From CBDCNH01 sp965219015 (GTDB lineage Bacteria; Pseudomonadota; Alphaproteobacteria; Rhodobacterales; Rhodobacteraceae), in the NCBI GenBank assembly GCA_965219015.1, contig CBDCNH010000011.1, forward strand, positions 1 to 64,000: 64,000 bases of DNA, written 5' to 3'. The notes beneath the pieces were generated by a model. It made no database searches. It had not been told where the DNA came from and worked only from the letters and a program-made list of their open reading frames with translations. Shown piece by piece: positions 33,310-42,436 of the stretch; position 1 is the stretch's first letter, and every line of letters starts with the position of its first letter. The position numbers and the translations under genes were made by a program.

Positions 33310-33647
33310 AGCCGGTCGCGCTGTCGCGGCCGCTGGTGCTCGAAACCTCGCACCGGGTGCCCGACGGGGCGGGCGGCTACACCGAGGCCTGGCTGGCGCT
33401 CGGCACGCTCTGGGCCGAGGTGGTGGCAGGGACCGGCCGCGAGGACACGGGCTCCGCGTTCGTGACGCTGAGCCGGGTGCCTTACCGCATCACCGTGCGG
33501 GGCGCGCCGCAGGGGGCGCCGTCGCGGCCAAAGCCGGCGCAAAGGTTCCGCGACGGGGCGCGGCTCTTCCGCATCGTCGCGGTGACGGAGCGCGAGGCGA
33601 GCGGGCTGCACCTCATCTGCTTCGCGCACGAGGAGGTTCCGGCATGA
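33306..33647 (+). CDS. GTA g7, head closure protein
   Basis: The 113-residue protein has the phage head-tail adaptor (SPP1 gp16-like) pattern: RVPDGAGGYTEAWLALGTLW, SRVPYRITVRG, FRDGARLFRIVAVTERE. It plugs the portal-connector channel. Start and stop overlap neighbours by four bases (ATGA), typical of this operon. Confidence 0.88.
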   Translation: MKPVALSRPLVLETSHRVPDGAGGYTEAWLALGTLWAEVVAGTGREDTGSAFVTLSRVPYRITVRGAPQGAPSRPKPAQRFRDGARLFRIVAVTEREASGLHLICFAHEEVPA

Positions 33648-34051
33648 GCTACGGGCAGGCGGCGGCGCTTCAGGCGGCGGTGTACCAGCGGCTGATGGCC
33701 GACAGCGCGGTCGACGCGCTGGTGGGGAGCGCGATCTACGACGCGATCCCGCCGGGCACGCCGCCCGGCACCTTCGTGACGCTCGGGCCCGAGGACGCGC
33801 GTGACCGCTCGGACCGCACCGGCGGGGCGGCAGAGCACGACTTCGTGGTGAGCGTGGTGACAGACGCGGCGGGCTTCCAGACCGCGAAGGCGGTGGCGGC
33901 GGCGGTGTCGGACGCGCTGGTGGGCGCGGAGCTGGTGCTCGCGCGCGGGCGGCTGGTGGGGCTGTGGTTCCTCAAGGCGGCCGCGCGGCGGGTCGAGGAC
34001 GGCGAGATCCGGCGGATCGACATGACGTTCCGCGCGCGGGTCGAGGCTTAA
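33644..34051 (+). CDS. GTA g8, tail terminator (DUF3168)
   Basis: The 135-residue protein has the DUF3168 pattern: LQAAVYQRLMADSAVDALVG, IYDAIPPGTPPGTFVTLGPE, the central HDFVVSVVTDAAGFQTAKAV, and the end RRIDMTFRARVE. The tail terminator ring joins the tail tube to the head. It follows g7 with a 4-base overlap. Confidence 0.88.
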   Translation: MSYGQAAALQAAVYQRLMADSAVDALVGSAIYDAIPPGTPPGTFVTLGPEDARDRSDRTGGAAEHDFVVSVVTDAAGFQTAKAVAAAVSDALVGAELVLARGRLVGLWFLKAAARRVEDGEIRRIDMTFRARVEA

Positions 34052-34076
34052 CGAACAGCAATTCGGAGAGACGGAC

Positions 34077-34490
34077 ATGGGTGCCCAGAACGGCAAGGAT
34101 CTTCTCGTCAAGCTCGACCTGACCGGCGACGGGCAGTTCGTGACAGTGGCGGGACTGCGCGCGACGCGCGTGAGCTTCAACGCGGAGACGGTGGATGTCA
34201 CGAGCCTCGAGAGCCAGGGCGGCTGGCGCGAGCTCCTCGCGGGTGCGGGCGTGAAGTCCGCGTCGATCTCGGGATCGGGGGTGTTCCGCGACGCCAACAC
34301 CGACGAGCGCGCACGGCAGATCTTCTTCGACGGCGAGACGCCGCGGTTCCAGGTGGTGATCCCGAGCTTCGGCATCGTCGAGGGCGCGTTCCAGATCACC
34401 AGCCTCGAATATGCCGGGAGCCACAACGGCGAGGCGAGCTACGAGCTCGGGCTCGCCTCGGCCGGCGCGCTCGCGTTCACGGCGCTGTGA
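34077..34490 (+). CDS. GTA g9, major tail tube protein
   Basis: The 137-residue protein resembles the TP901-1 type major tail proteins: GAQNGKDLLVKLDLTGDGQF, RVSFNAETVDVTSLESQGGW (the usual recognised motif), then SISGSGVFRDANTDERARQI. It polymerises into the tail tube. Its stop overlaps the next start by one base. Confidence 0.92.
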   Translation: MGAQNGKDLLVKLDLTGDGQFVTVAGLRATRVSFNAETVDVTSLESQGGWRELLAGAGVKSASISGSGVFRDANTDERARQIFFDGETPRFQVVIPSFGIVEGAFQITSLEYAGSHNGEASYELGLASAGALAFTAL

Positions 34491-34813
34491 TGGCGAACCC
34501 CTGGGCGGGCGAGGTCGCGCTGTGGCTCGACGGACATAGGCATGTGCTGCGGCTGACGCTGGGCGCGCTTGCGGAGATGGAGGCGGCGCTCGAGGCGGAG
34601 ACGATGGTGGACTTGGTGGAACGCTTCGAGGCGGGGCGGTTCTCGACGCGCGACGTGCTGGCGCTGATCGTGGCGGGGCTGCGCGGCGGCGGCTGGCAGG
34701 GCTCGGGCATGGATCTCCTCGGCGTGGAGATCGGCGGCGGGCCGATCGAGGCGGCGCGAGTGGCCGCGGAGCTGCTGGCGCGGGCCTTCGCGGTGCCGCC
34801 GGCGCGGGGCTGA
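34490..34813 (+). CDS. GTA g10, tail assembly chaperone-like protein
   Basis: The 107-residue product starts MANPWAGEVALWLDGHRHVL and continues with LTLGALAEMEAALEAETMVD and FSTRDVLALIVAGLRGGG. This is the pattern of the GTA-specific g10 family (tail tube-associated, gp37-like). The start is the ATG sharing a base with the g9 stop. The role is inferred from position and family resemblance. Confidence 0.85.
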   Translation: MANPWAGEVALWLDGHRHVLRLTLGALAEMEAALEAETMVDLVERFEAGRFSTRDVLALIVAGLRGGGWQGSGMDLLGVEIGGGPIEAARVAAELLARAFAVPPARG

Positions 34814-34814
34814 G

Positions 34815-35015
34815 ATGGCGGCGTTCGACTGGCCGGGGCTCTTGCGCGCGGGGCTGCGCGAGCTGCGGCTGACCCCGGAGGCGTTCTGGCGGCTCACGCC
34901 GGTGGAGCTGCTCATCATGCTCGGGATCGAGGGCGCGACGCCGCCCCTGAGCCGGGCGTCGCTCGAGGCGCTGGTGGACGCATATCCCGACACGAAAAGG
35001 ACAGGCGATGAGTGA
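34815..35015 (+). CDS. GTA g10.1, small tail assembly chaperone
   Basis: The 66-residue protein FDWPGLLRAGLRELRLTPEA, then FWRLTPVELLIMLG, matches the short phage tail assembly chaperone group of GTA clusters (rcc01693-type). It helps load the tape measure protein. It begins one base after the g10 stop and overlaps g11 by 8 bases. Confidence 0.85.
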   Translation: MAAFDWPGLLRAGLRELRLTPEAFWRLTPVELLIMLGIEGATPPLSRASLEALVDAYPDTKRTGDE

Positions 35016-35664
35016 TCTCGACACGTTCGGCGACCAGATCGCGGCGCTGGAGGCGACGCTCGAAGGCGCGCAGGGGATCGCCGCGGCCTTCGACGGCGAG
35101 CTCGGCCGGATGCGCGAGACGATGCTCTTCGCAGGCCGCGAGGTGAACGTGCTGTCGTCCTCGATCGGCGGCGGGCTGAAGCGCGCCTTCGACGGGCTGG
35201 TGTTCGACGGGCAGAAGCTCTCGGACGTGCTTGGCAAGGTCGCGAAGTCGATGGTGGACGCGGTGTACTCGACCGCGCTCAGACCGGTGCAGAACGCCCT
35301 TGGGGGATTGGTGTCGCAGGGCATCCAGGCGGCGACGCAGGGGCTGTCGCCGTTCGCCAAGGGCGGGAGCTTCGCGCAAGGCCGGGTGATGCCCTTCGCG
35401 CAGGGCGGCGTGGTGACGGCGCCAACGCCGTTCGGGATGCGCGGCGGGCTGGGGCTGATGGGCGAGGCGGGGCCGGAGGCGATCATGCCGCTGGCACGCG
35501 GCGCCGATGGCCGGCTCGGGGTGCGGACGTCGGGGCAGGGCGCGCGGGCGGTCAACGTGGTGATGAACATCACGACGCCGGACGCGCAGGGCTTCCAGCG
35601 CAGCCAGGCGCAGATCGCGGCCGAGGTGAGCCGCGCGCTCGGCCGCGGCACGCGCAACAGGTGA
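35008..35664 (+). CDS. GTA g11, short tape measure protein
   Basis: The 218-residue protein sets the tail length and is short, as in RcGTA, whose tail is short. It starts MSDLDTFGDQIAALEATLEG, has a central FDGLVFDGQKLSDVLGKVAK, and ends with a glycine-rich stretch (FAKGGSFAQGRVMPFAQGGV) and the MGEAGPEAIMPLARGADGRL motif common to tape measure C-termini. It overlaps the chaperone gene by 8 bases. Confidence 0.9.
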   Translation: MSDLDTFGDQIAALEATLEGAQGIAAAFDGELGRMRETMLFAGREVNVLSSSIGGGLKRAFDGLVFDGQKLSDVLGKVAKSMVDAVYSTALRPVQNALGGLVSQGIQAATQGLSPFAKGGSFAQGRVMPFAQGGVVTAPTPFGMRGGLGLMGEAGPEAIMPLARGADGRLGVRTSGQGARAVNVVMNITTPDAQGFQRSQAQIAAEVSRALGRGTRNR

Positions 35665-35671
35665 GGACGCG

Positions 35672-36304
35672 ATGACGTTTCACGAGGTGAGGTTCCCGGC
35701 GTCGCTGAGCTTCGGCTCGGTCGGCGGGCCGGAGCGGCGCACGGAGATCGTGACGCTGGCGAACGGGTTCGAGGAGCGCAACACGCCCTGGGAACACTCG
35801 CGCCGGCGCTACGACGCAGGTCTGGGCTTGCGGAGCCTCGAGGACGTGGAGGCGTTGATCGCGTTCTTCGAGGCGCGGCGGGGGCAGCTTTACGGGTTCC
35901 GGTGGAAGGACTGGGCGGACTTCAAGTCGTCGTCCGCGCTGACGCCGCCCGCGTTCGAGGACCAGCGTATCGGGACTGGCGACGGCAAGCGGCACGCATT
36001 CCTGCTGGAAAAGACCTATCGGTCGGGCGCGCAGAGCTACGTGCGGCCGATCGCCAAGCCGGTGGCGGGGACGGTGCGCGCGGGCGTCCAAGGCGTCGAG
36101 TTGCAGGAGGGCCTCGACTACGAGGTCGACCTCGCAACGGGCTTCGTGACGATTGCCGATGCGCCCGCACTCGGGACGGTGGTGACGGCGGGGTTCGAGT
36201 TCGACGTGCCCGCGCGGTTCGACACCGACCGGATCGCCACCTCGGTCGCGAGCTTCCGGGCCGGCGAGGTGCCGGCAGTGCCGGTGGTCGAGGTGCGGGT
36301 ATGA
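35672..36304 (+). CDS. GTA g12, distal tail protein (DUF2460)
   Basis: The 210-residue protein has the DUF2460 pattern: FHEVRFPASLSFGSVGGPER, EERNTPWEHSRRRYDAGLGL, FFEARRGQLYGFRWKDWADF. It forms the distal tail ring to which the baseplate hub attaches. It overlaps g13 by 4 bases. Confidence 0.93.
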   Translation: MTFHEVRFPASLSFGSVGGPERRTEIVTLANGFEERNTPWEHSRRRYDAGLGLRSLEDVEALIAFFEARRGQLYGFRWKDWADFKSSSALTPPAFEDQRIGTGDGKRHAFLLEKTYRSGAQSYVRPIAKPVAGTVRAGVQGVELQEGLDYEVDLATGFVTIADAPALGTVVTAGFEFDVPARFDTDRIATSVASFRAGEVPAVPVVEVRV

Positions 36305-37179
36305 CCGGGCTCTACGCGCATCTCGAGGGTGGGGCCACGTCGGTGTGCCGCTGCTGGGCCGTGACGCGGGGCGACGGGCGGGTCTACGGGTTCACCGATC
36401 ACGATACCGACCTTGCGTTCGAGAACGTCGCGTTTCGCGCCAACACGGGCATGACCGCGCGCGCGTTGCAGCAGACGACGGGGCTCGCGGTGGACAACAC
36501 CGAGGCCTACGGCGCGCTGTCGGACGAGGCACTGTCGGAAGCGGAGATCCTTGCGGGGCGGTTCGACGGGGCGGTGGTACGGGCATGGCTCGTCAACTGG
36601 CAGGACGTCGCCGAGCGGCTGATGCAGTTCAAGGGCACCATCGGCGAGATCCGCCGGTCGGGCGGGTCGTTCCAGGCGGAACTGCGCGGGCTCACCGAGG
36701 CGCTAAACCAGCCGCAGGGGCGGGTGTACCAGAAGCCCTGCGCGGCGGTGCTGGGGGACGCGGCCTGCGGGTTCGACCTCCGGGCGCCGGGCTATGCGGC
36801 GGAGGTCGCGGCCGAAGGCGTGGCGGACGGGCGGACGTTCACGTTCGGTGCCCTGCCGGGTTTCGAGCCGCGGTGGTTCGAGCGCGGGCGGTTCGTGGTG
36901 ACGTCGGGCGCGGCATCGGGGCTGGTGGGGATCGTGAAGACCGACCGCGGGACCGCGGCCGGGCGGGTCATCGAGCTTTGGCAGGCGCTCGGCGCGGTGG
37001 TCCTGCCCGGTGACGGGCTCAGGATCGAGGCGGGGTGCGACAAGCGGGTCGAGACCTGCCGGCTCAAGTTCGCCAACTTCGTCAACTACCGAGGGTTCCC
37101 TGACATTCCCGGCGAGGACTGGCTGATGGCTTATCCGGCGCGGAGCGGCACCAACGACGGCGGGAGCCTCAGCGCATGA
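36301..37179 (+). CDS. GTA g13, baseplate hub protein (DUF2163)
   Basis: The 292-residue protein follows the DUF2163/phage_BR0599 order: CRCWAVTRGDGRVYGFTDHD, then TGMTARALQQTTGLAVDNTE, LRGLTEALNQPQGRVYQKPC with conserved Cys residues, and the C-terminal CRLKFANFVNYRGFPDIPGE. In RcGTA this hub carries an iron-sulfur-like Cys set. Four Cys are visible here too (VYQKPCAAVLGDAACGFDL, GCDKRVETCRL). It overlaps both neighbours by 4 bases. Confidence 0.92.
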   Translation: MTGLYAHLEGGATSVCRCWAVTRGDGRVYGFTDHDTDLAFENVAFRANTGMTARALQQTTGLAVDNTEAYGALSDEALSEAEILAGRFDGAVVRAWLVNWQDVAERLMQFKGTIGEIRRSGGSFQAELRGLTEALNQPQGRVYQKPCAAVLGDAACGFDLRAPGYAAEVAAEGVADGRTFTFGALPGFEPRWFERGRFVVTSGAASGLVGIVKTDRGTAAGRVIELWQALGAVVLPGDGLRIEAGCDKRVETCRLKFANFVNYRGFPDIPGEDWLMAYPARSGTNDGGSLSA

Positions 37180-37616
37180 ACGGGGAGCGCATCGCGGGCA
37201 TCGCACGGGGCTGGATCGGCACGCCCTACCAGCACCAGGGCTCGAGCCGGGGGGCGGGGACGGACTGCCTCGGGCTTTTGCGCGGCATCTGGCGCGAGGT
37301 GATGGGCGCCGAGCCGCAGCCGGTGCCGGCCTACACGCCCGACTGGGCGGAGGCGGGGCGGCGCGAGGTGCTGCTGACGGCGGCGCGGGCGCATCTCGAC
37401 GAGAAGGGGCTCGAGGACGCGGCGGTGGGCGACGTGCTCCTCTTCCGCATGGCCGAGCGCTCGGTCGCGAAGCACCTCGGCATCGCGGGCGAGATCGGCG
37501 CGGAGGCCACGTTCATCCACGCCTACACCGGGCACACGGTGCTCGAGAGCCCGCTCTCGGAGCCCTGGCGGCGGCGCATCGTGGCGCGGTTCCGGTTCCC
37601 GGACGGGGCAGCATGA
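37176..37616 (+). CDS. GTA g14, NlpC/P60 peptidase
   Basis: The 146-residue protein is a cell-wall peptidase of the tail tip that opens peptidoglycan during DNA entry. It has AGIARGWIGTPYQHQGSSRG, the catalytic Cys in GTDCLGLLRG (near residue 32), and the catalytic His in SVAKHLGIAG. It ends RRIVARFRFPDGAA, and that end is echoed ~120 bases downstream in the spacer before g15. Confidence 0.92.
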   Translation: MNGERIAGIARGWIGTPYQHQGSSRGAGTDCLGLLRGIWREVMGAEPQPVPAYTPDWAEAGRREVLLTAARAHLDEKGLEDAAVGDVLLFRMAERSVAKHLGIAGEIGAEATFIHAYTGHTVLESPLSEPWRRRIVARFRFPDGAA

Positions 37617-37848
37617 TGGCGGGTGCCGGTCATGGCGCGGGGCGCGCTCACCGAGGGAGCCTGCCGATGCCGGCGATCGTGGCCGTGGGCGGACGGAGGG
37701 CGCCGATGGCGGATCGTGGTGCGGGTCGGGTTCCCGGACCTGGCGGCGTGCAGACGGGGATGGGGCTCATGCTTTGCGGCCGCGAAGGGGCGGCGCGAGC
37801 GGACTTGTGTGTCGTGGCGCGGTCCGCGCGGCAAGAAGGAACACGCTG
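37617..37848. other. 232-bp spacer between g14 and g15 with a partial copy of the g14 end
   Basis: A 78-codon ORF starts at ATG 37613, overlapping the g14 stop, but its product is Gly/Ala/Arg-rich and unlike any family I know. In another frame the spacer encodes RRWRIVVRVGFPDLAA, close to the g14 end WRRRIVARFRFPDGAA. The DNA at about 37711-37750 matches 37576-37613 at most positions. The stretch looks like a degenerate duplication, not a gene. Confidence 0.6.
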
Positions 37849-40800
37849 ATGGCGACGATCGTACTGGCGGCGGCGGGCTCGGCGCTCGGCGCGGGGTTCG
37901 GCGGCACGGTGCTCGGGCTCTCGGGCGCGGTGATCGGGCGCGCGGTGGGTGCCACGCTCGGGCGGGTGATCGACCAGCGGCTCCTCGGCGCGGGCTCGGC
38001 CACCGTCGAGACCGGCCGGGTCGAACGGTTCCGGCTGACGGGGGCGAGCGAAGGCGCGCCGGTGGGCCTCGTCTACGGGCGGATGCGGGTGGCGGGGCAG
38101 GTGATCTGGGCCTCGCGCTTCGCCGAGGACGTGACGCGCTCGGGCGGCGGCAAGGGCGCGCCGCAGCCGAAGACGGCGGAGTACTCGTATACGCTGAGCC
38201 TTGCCATCGCGCTCTGCGAGGGGCCGATCACGCGGGTCGGGCGGATCTGGGCGGATGGCACCGAGGTCGCGCGCGACGACCTGCCGATGCGGGTCTACCG
38301 CGGCACCGAGGACCAGCTCCCGGACCCGAAGATCGCGGCGGTCGAGGGCGAGCGCGGCGCTCCGGGCTACCGGGGCATGGCCTACGTGGTGTTCGAGGAC
38401 CTGCCGCTCGGCCAGTTCGGCAACCGGGTGCCGCAGTTCACCTTCGAGGTGCTGCGCCCGGCGCCGGAGCAAGCCGGGCGCGCGGTGGACCTGACGCACG
38501 GGGTGCGCGCGGTGGCGCTCATCCCGGGGACGGGGGAATACGCGCTCGCGACGACGCCGGTGCATTTCTCGCAAGGGTCGGGCGTGAACCGCTCGGCCAA
38601 CATCAACTCGCCCTCGGGCAAGACCGACCTTGCGACCTCGCTCGAGATGCTGGCCGAGGAGCTGCCGAACTGCGGCTCGGTGTCGCTCGTGGTGTCGTGG
38701 TTCGGCGACGACCTGCGCTGCGGCGCGTGCCGGGTGAAACCCAAGGTCGAGCAGCGCGAGAGCGACGGGGTAGGAATGCCCTGGCGCGTGTCGGGGGTTG
38801 CTCGGGCGGAGGCGGAGCTCGTCGCGCTGGCGGAGGGCCGGCCGGTCTACGGCGGGACGCCCGCGGACGCCTCGGTGATCGAGGCGGTGGCGGAGCTGCG
38901 GCGCACCGGGCAGCGGGCGATGTTCTATCCGTTCATGCTGATGGACCAGCAGGCGGGGAACGGGAAGCCCGACCCCTACGGCGCGCGGGCGGAGCAGGCG
39001 CCGCTGCCCTGGCGGGGGCGGATCACCACCGCGAAGGCGCCGGGCGTGGCGGGGACGGCGGACCGGACGGCCGCGGCGGCGGCGGAGGTGGCGGCGTTCT
39101 TCGGGAGCGCGCGTGCCTCGGACTTCGTGGCGGGCGCGACGACGGTGGACTACGTGGGCCCCGAGGACTGGGGCTACCGGCGGCTCATCCTGCACTACGC
39201 GCATCTGACGAAGCTCGCGGGCGGGGTGGACGCGTTCTGCATCGGCTCGGAGCTGCGCGGGATCACCCAGGTGCGGGGCGCGGGCGACAGCTTCCCGGCG
39301 GTGGCGGCGCTGCGCGCGCTCCTCGCGGACGTGCGCGCCATCGTCGGGCCGGGGGTGAAGCTCGGCTATGCGGCGGACTGGACGGAGTACTTCGGCTATC
39401 AGGCGGACGGCAACCGGTACTTCCATCTCGACCCGCTCTGGGCCGATCCGGCGCTCGATTTCGTCGGCATCGACAACTACATGCCGCTGTCGGATTGGCG
39501 CGACGGCGAGGACCATGCCGACGCGGCCTGGGGCTCGATCTACGATCTGGGCTACCTCGAAGCGAACGTCGCGGGGGGCGAGGGCTTCGACTGGTACTAT
39601 GCCTCGCAGGCGGAGGCCGACGCGCAGGTCCGCACGCCGATCACCGACGGCGCCTACGACGAGCCGTGGGTCTACCGCTACAAGGACGTGCGGAGCTGGT
39701 GGAGCAAGGAGCACCACGAGCGCATCAACGGCACAAGGGTGGCCGCGAAGACCGCTTGGGTGCCGCAGTCGAAGCCGGTGTGGTTCACCGAGCTCGGCTG
39801 CCCCGCGACGGACAAGGGGACCAACGAGCCCAACAAGTTCGTCGATCCGAAGTCATCGGAATCGAGCCTGCCGAAGTATTCGAACGGCCAGCGCGACGAC
39901 CTGATCCAGATGCAGTACCTGCGCGCGATGTTCGACTACTGGTCGCGTCCGGCGAACAACCCTGCGTCGGCGGTCTACGGCGGGGCGATGGTGGACATGG
40001 GGCGGGCGCATGTCTGGTGCTGGGACGCGCGGCCCTATCCGTTCTTCCCGAACGCCGTCGAGACCTGGAGCGACGGCGAGAACTACTTCCGCGGGCATTG
40101 GATCATCGGGCGGACCGCAGCGCAGCCGCTGGCGGGCGTGGTGGCGGACCTCTGCGAACGGGCGGGGGTGCGGGACCACGACGTGAGCCGGCTCTACGGG
40201 CTGGTGCGCGGCTACGGGCTTGCCTCGACGGATACCGCGCGGGCGGCGCTGCAGCCGCTGGTGCTGGTGCATGGCTTCGATGCCATCGAGCGCGATGGGA
40301 CGTTGGTGTTCCGGATGCGGACCGGGCGGCCGGACGGCGCGGTGGCGGCGGCGGCGCTGGCGCAAACCGGCGACGGCGCGGCCTTCGAGGCGGCGCGGGC
40401 GCCGGCGGCGGAGACCGCGGGACGGGTGCGGCTGAGCTTCGTGTCGGCGGAGGGCGACTACGACGTGCGGGCTGTGGAGGCGATCTTCCCCGACGAGGCG
40501 TCGATCGCGGTGTCGCAATCCGAGGTGGCGATGGTGCTGACGGTGCCCGAAGGGCGCGGCATCGCGGAGCGTTGGCTCGCCGAGGCGCGGGTGGCGCGGG
40601 ACACGGCGCGGTTCGCGCTGCCGCTCTCGGCGCTGCGATACGGGGCCGGCGACACGGTGACACTGGAGGGCCGGCGCTACCGGATCGACCGGGTGGAGCA
40701 GGGGGAGGCGCGCGCCATCGAGGCGGTTCGGGTCGAGGCGGGCGTGTACCTGCGGAGCGACGCCGCCGACGAGCCGCAGGCGCCGCGGGCGTTCGTGGCG

Positions 40801-41733
40801 CCGGTGCCGCTCCTGCCGGTGTTCCTCGACCTGCCGCGGATCGCGGAGACGGGCGACGAGGCGGCGCCGTACCTCGCGGTCGCGGGGACGCCCTGGCCCG
40901 GAACGGCGGCGGTCTGGACCTCGCAGAGCGACGACGGGTACGACCTCCTGAAGATCGTGGGAGCGCCCGCGACGGTCGGCCGGACGCTGACGGTGCTGCC
41001 GCGGGCACGGGGCGACCTCGTGGACCGCGGGCCCGCGGTTCGGGTGCGGATGGCGGGCGGGCGGCTCGCGTCGGCGTCGCGCACGGCGCTTCTCGGCGGC
41101 GCGAACCTGATGGCGATCGGCGACGGGTCGAGCGGCGGCTGGGAGCTGATGCAGTTCGAGCGGGCCGAGCTCGTCGAGCGCAATGTCTACGAGCTCACGT
41201 CGCGGCTGCGCGGGCGGTTCGGGACGGAAGGCGCGATGCCGGATGCCTGGGCGCCGGGGTCTCGGGTGGTGCTCCTGAACGCGGCGGTCGAGCGGATCGA
41301 CCTACCGGCGAGCGCGCGCGGGATGGCGCGGCACTACCGGATCGGCAACGCGCGGCGGGAGTATTCGGACCCGTCCTACGTGCATCTCGTCGAGGCCTTC
41401 GACGGCATCGGACTCCGGCCCTATGCGGTGAGCCACCTGCGCGACGAGCGTGCGGGGGGCGGCGACCGGCGGGTGACGTGGATCCGGCGGACGCGGGTGG
41501 ACGGCGACGGCTGGCAAGGGCTCGAGGTGCCGCTCGGCGAGGCGGTGGAGGCCTACCGGGTGCGCGTCGAGCGGGACGGCACGCTGCTGCGTGACGTGTC
41601 GGTGAGCGCGCCGGAGTGGCTCTACACGGCGGCGATGCGGAGCGCCGACGGCGCGGGCGCCGTGGTGCGCGTGGCGCAGGTTTCGCAGGCCTTCGGGCCC
41701 GGTCCTTACAGGGAGATCACGATCGATGGATGA
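37849..41733 (+). CDS. GTA g15, large tail tip protein with glycoside hydrolase TIM-like domain
   Basis: The 1294-residue protein is the central fibre/host-contact protein of the GTA tail. The N-terminus has a Gly-rich hydrophobic stretch (AAAGSALGAGFGGTVLGLSG). A phage-tail (gp-hub-like) part follows, then the GTA_TIM glycoside hydrolase-like domain at about 430-740 (FCIGSELRGITQVRG, GYAADWTEYFGYQADGNRYF, the family FTELGCPATDKG). A tail domain at about 790-970 and a long C-terminal fibronectin-like part complete it. I start it at the ATG at 37849, with AAGGA upstream. It is full length and intact. Confidence 0.95.
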   Translation: MATIVLAAAGSALGAGFGGTVLGLSGAVIGRAVGATLGRVIDQRLLGAGSATVETGRVERFRLTGASEGAPVGLVYGRMRVAGQVIWASRFAEDVTRSGGGKGAPQPKTAEYSYTLSLAIALCEGPITRVGRIWADGTEVARDDLPMRVYRGTEDQLPDPKIAAVEGERGAPGYRGMAYVVFEDLPLGQFGNRVPQFTFEVLRPAPEQAGRAVDLTHGVRAVALIPGTGEYALATTPVHFSQGSGVNRSANINSPSGKTDLATSLEMLAEELPNCGSVSLVVSWFGDDLRCGACRVKPKVEQRESDGVGMPWRVSGVARAEAELVALAEGRPVYGGTPADASVIEAVAELRRTGQRAMFYPFMLMDQQAGNGKPDPYGARAEQAPLPWRGRITTAKAPGVAGTADRTAAAAAEVAAFFGSARASDFVAGATTVDYVGPEDWGYRRLILHYAHLTKLAGGVDAFCIGSELRGITQVRGAGDSFPAVAALRALLADVRAIVGPGVKLGYAADWTEYFGYQADGNRYFHLDPLWADPALDFVGIDNYMPLSDWRDGEDHADAAWGSIYDLGYLEANVAGGEGFDWYYASQAEADAQVRTPITDGAYDEPWVYRYKDVRSWWSKEHHERINGTRVAAKTAWVPQSKPVWFTELGCPATDKGTNEPNKFVDPKSSESSLPKYSNGQRDDLIQMQYLRAMFDYWSRPANNPASAVYGGAMVDMGRAHVWCWDARPYPFFPNAVETWSDGENYFRGHWIIGRTAAQPLAGVVADLCERAGVRDHDVSRLYGLVRGYGLASTDTARAALQPLVLVHGFDAIERDGTLVFRMRTGRPDGAVAAAALAQTGDGAAFEAARAPAAETAGRVRLSFVSAEGDYDVRAVEAIFPDEASIAVSQSEVAMVLTVPEGRGIAERWLAEARVARDTARFALPLSALRYGAGDTVTLEGRRYRIDRVEQGEARAIEAVRVEAGVYLRSDAADEPQAPRAFVAPVPLLPVFLDLPRIAETGDEAAPYLAVAGTPWPGTAAVWTSQSDDGYDLLKIVGAPATVGRTLTVLPRARGDLVDRGPAVRVRMAGGRLASASRTALLGGANLMAIGDGSSGGWELMQFERAELVERNVYELTSRLRGRFGTEGAMPDAWAPGSRVVLLNAAVERIDLPASARGMARHYRIGNARREYSDPSYVHLVEAFDGIGLRPYAVSHLRDERAGGGDRRVTWIRRTRVDGDGWQGLEVPLGEAVEAYRVRVERDGTLLRDVSVSAPEWLYTAAMRSADGAGAVVRVAQVSQAFGPGPYREITIDG

Positions 41734-42435
41734 CACGGCACAGCTCGGCCTGCCGCTCCTGCAGCCGTCGCAGGCGCAAAAGCACGTCACGGTCAACGAG
41801 GCCTTCGCGCGGCTCGACGCGCTGACGGAGCTGGTGCTCGCGTCGCGGACGCTGGCGACGCCGCCGACGCTCGCCGCGGAGAGCACGGTCTACGCAGTGC
41901 CGCCGGCGGGGTGAACGCCTGGAGCGGGCAGGACGGCAAGCTCGCGGTGTGGTCGAACGGCGGCTGGCTCTTCGTCGCGCCGCGGCGGGGCTGGCGGGCG
42001 TTCGTCGCGGACACCTCGCGGGTGGCGCTCTTCGATGGCGCCGTCTGGATCGACGGGGCGCTGGCGGTCTCGCCCTTCGGGGCGGCGACGGTGCTTGGCG
42101 TGACCGAGATCGACCATGTGATCGGCGCGGGGGCGACCTCGACCACGGTGCCGGCGGTGGCGGCGAACACGATGGTCATCGGGGTCTCGGCGCGGGTGAT
42201 CGCGCCGATCACCGGGAGCCTCACGAGCTGGAAGCTCGGCTCGGCGGGCGCGCCCGACCGCTTCGGGACGGGGCTCGGGCTCGGGCTCGGGTCGTACGCG
42301 CTCGGGATGCTGTCGGCGCCGACGACGTATTATGCGGCGGCACCGCTTCTCCTGACCGCGACGGGCGGGTCGTTCGCCGGCGGCAAGGTGCGGATCGCGG
42401 TGCATGGGCTCACGCTCACGGTGCCGGCGGCCTGA
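41726..42435 (+). pseudogene. DUF2793 protein following GTA g15, frameshifted
   Basis: The first frame (MDDTAQLGLPLLQPSQAQKH, then VNEAFARLDALTELVLASRT) ends at 41914 after VPPAG. The family continues in the +1 frame from 41911: NAWSGQDGKLAVWSNGGWLF, then FVADTSRVALFDGAVWI. One missing G in GGCGGGGTGAAC at 41906-41917 explains it. Joined, the product would be ~235 residues, the usual size. DUF2793 proteins often sit after g15 and may be spike or fibre parts. The gene overlaps g15 by 8 bases. Confidence 0.82.
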
Positions 42436-42436
42436 G

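Noticed and set aside
37613..37849. A real 78-residue gene between g14 and g15
   Set aside because: Composition is Gly/Ala/Arg-rich and the DNA is partly a degenerate copy of the g14 end.
37623..41594. Long plus-strand ORF of 1323 codons over g15
   Set aside because: It is the alternative frame of GTA g15; its product is Arg/Gly/Ala-rich, while the g15 frame shows clear GTA domains.
26371..42435. Intact tailed prophage
   Set aside because: Gene order and sizes match RcGTA; no integrase, repressor, replication or lysis genes and no attachment sites are visible.
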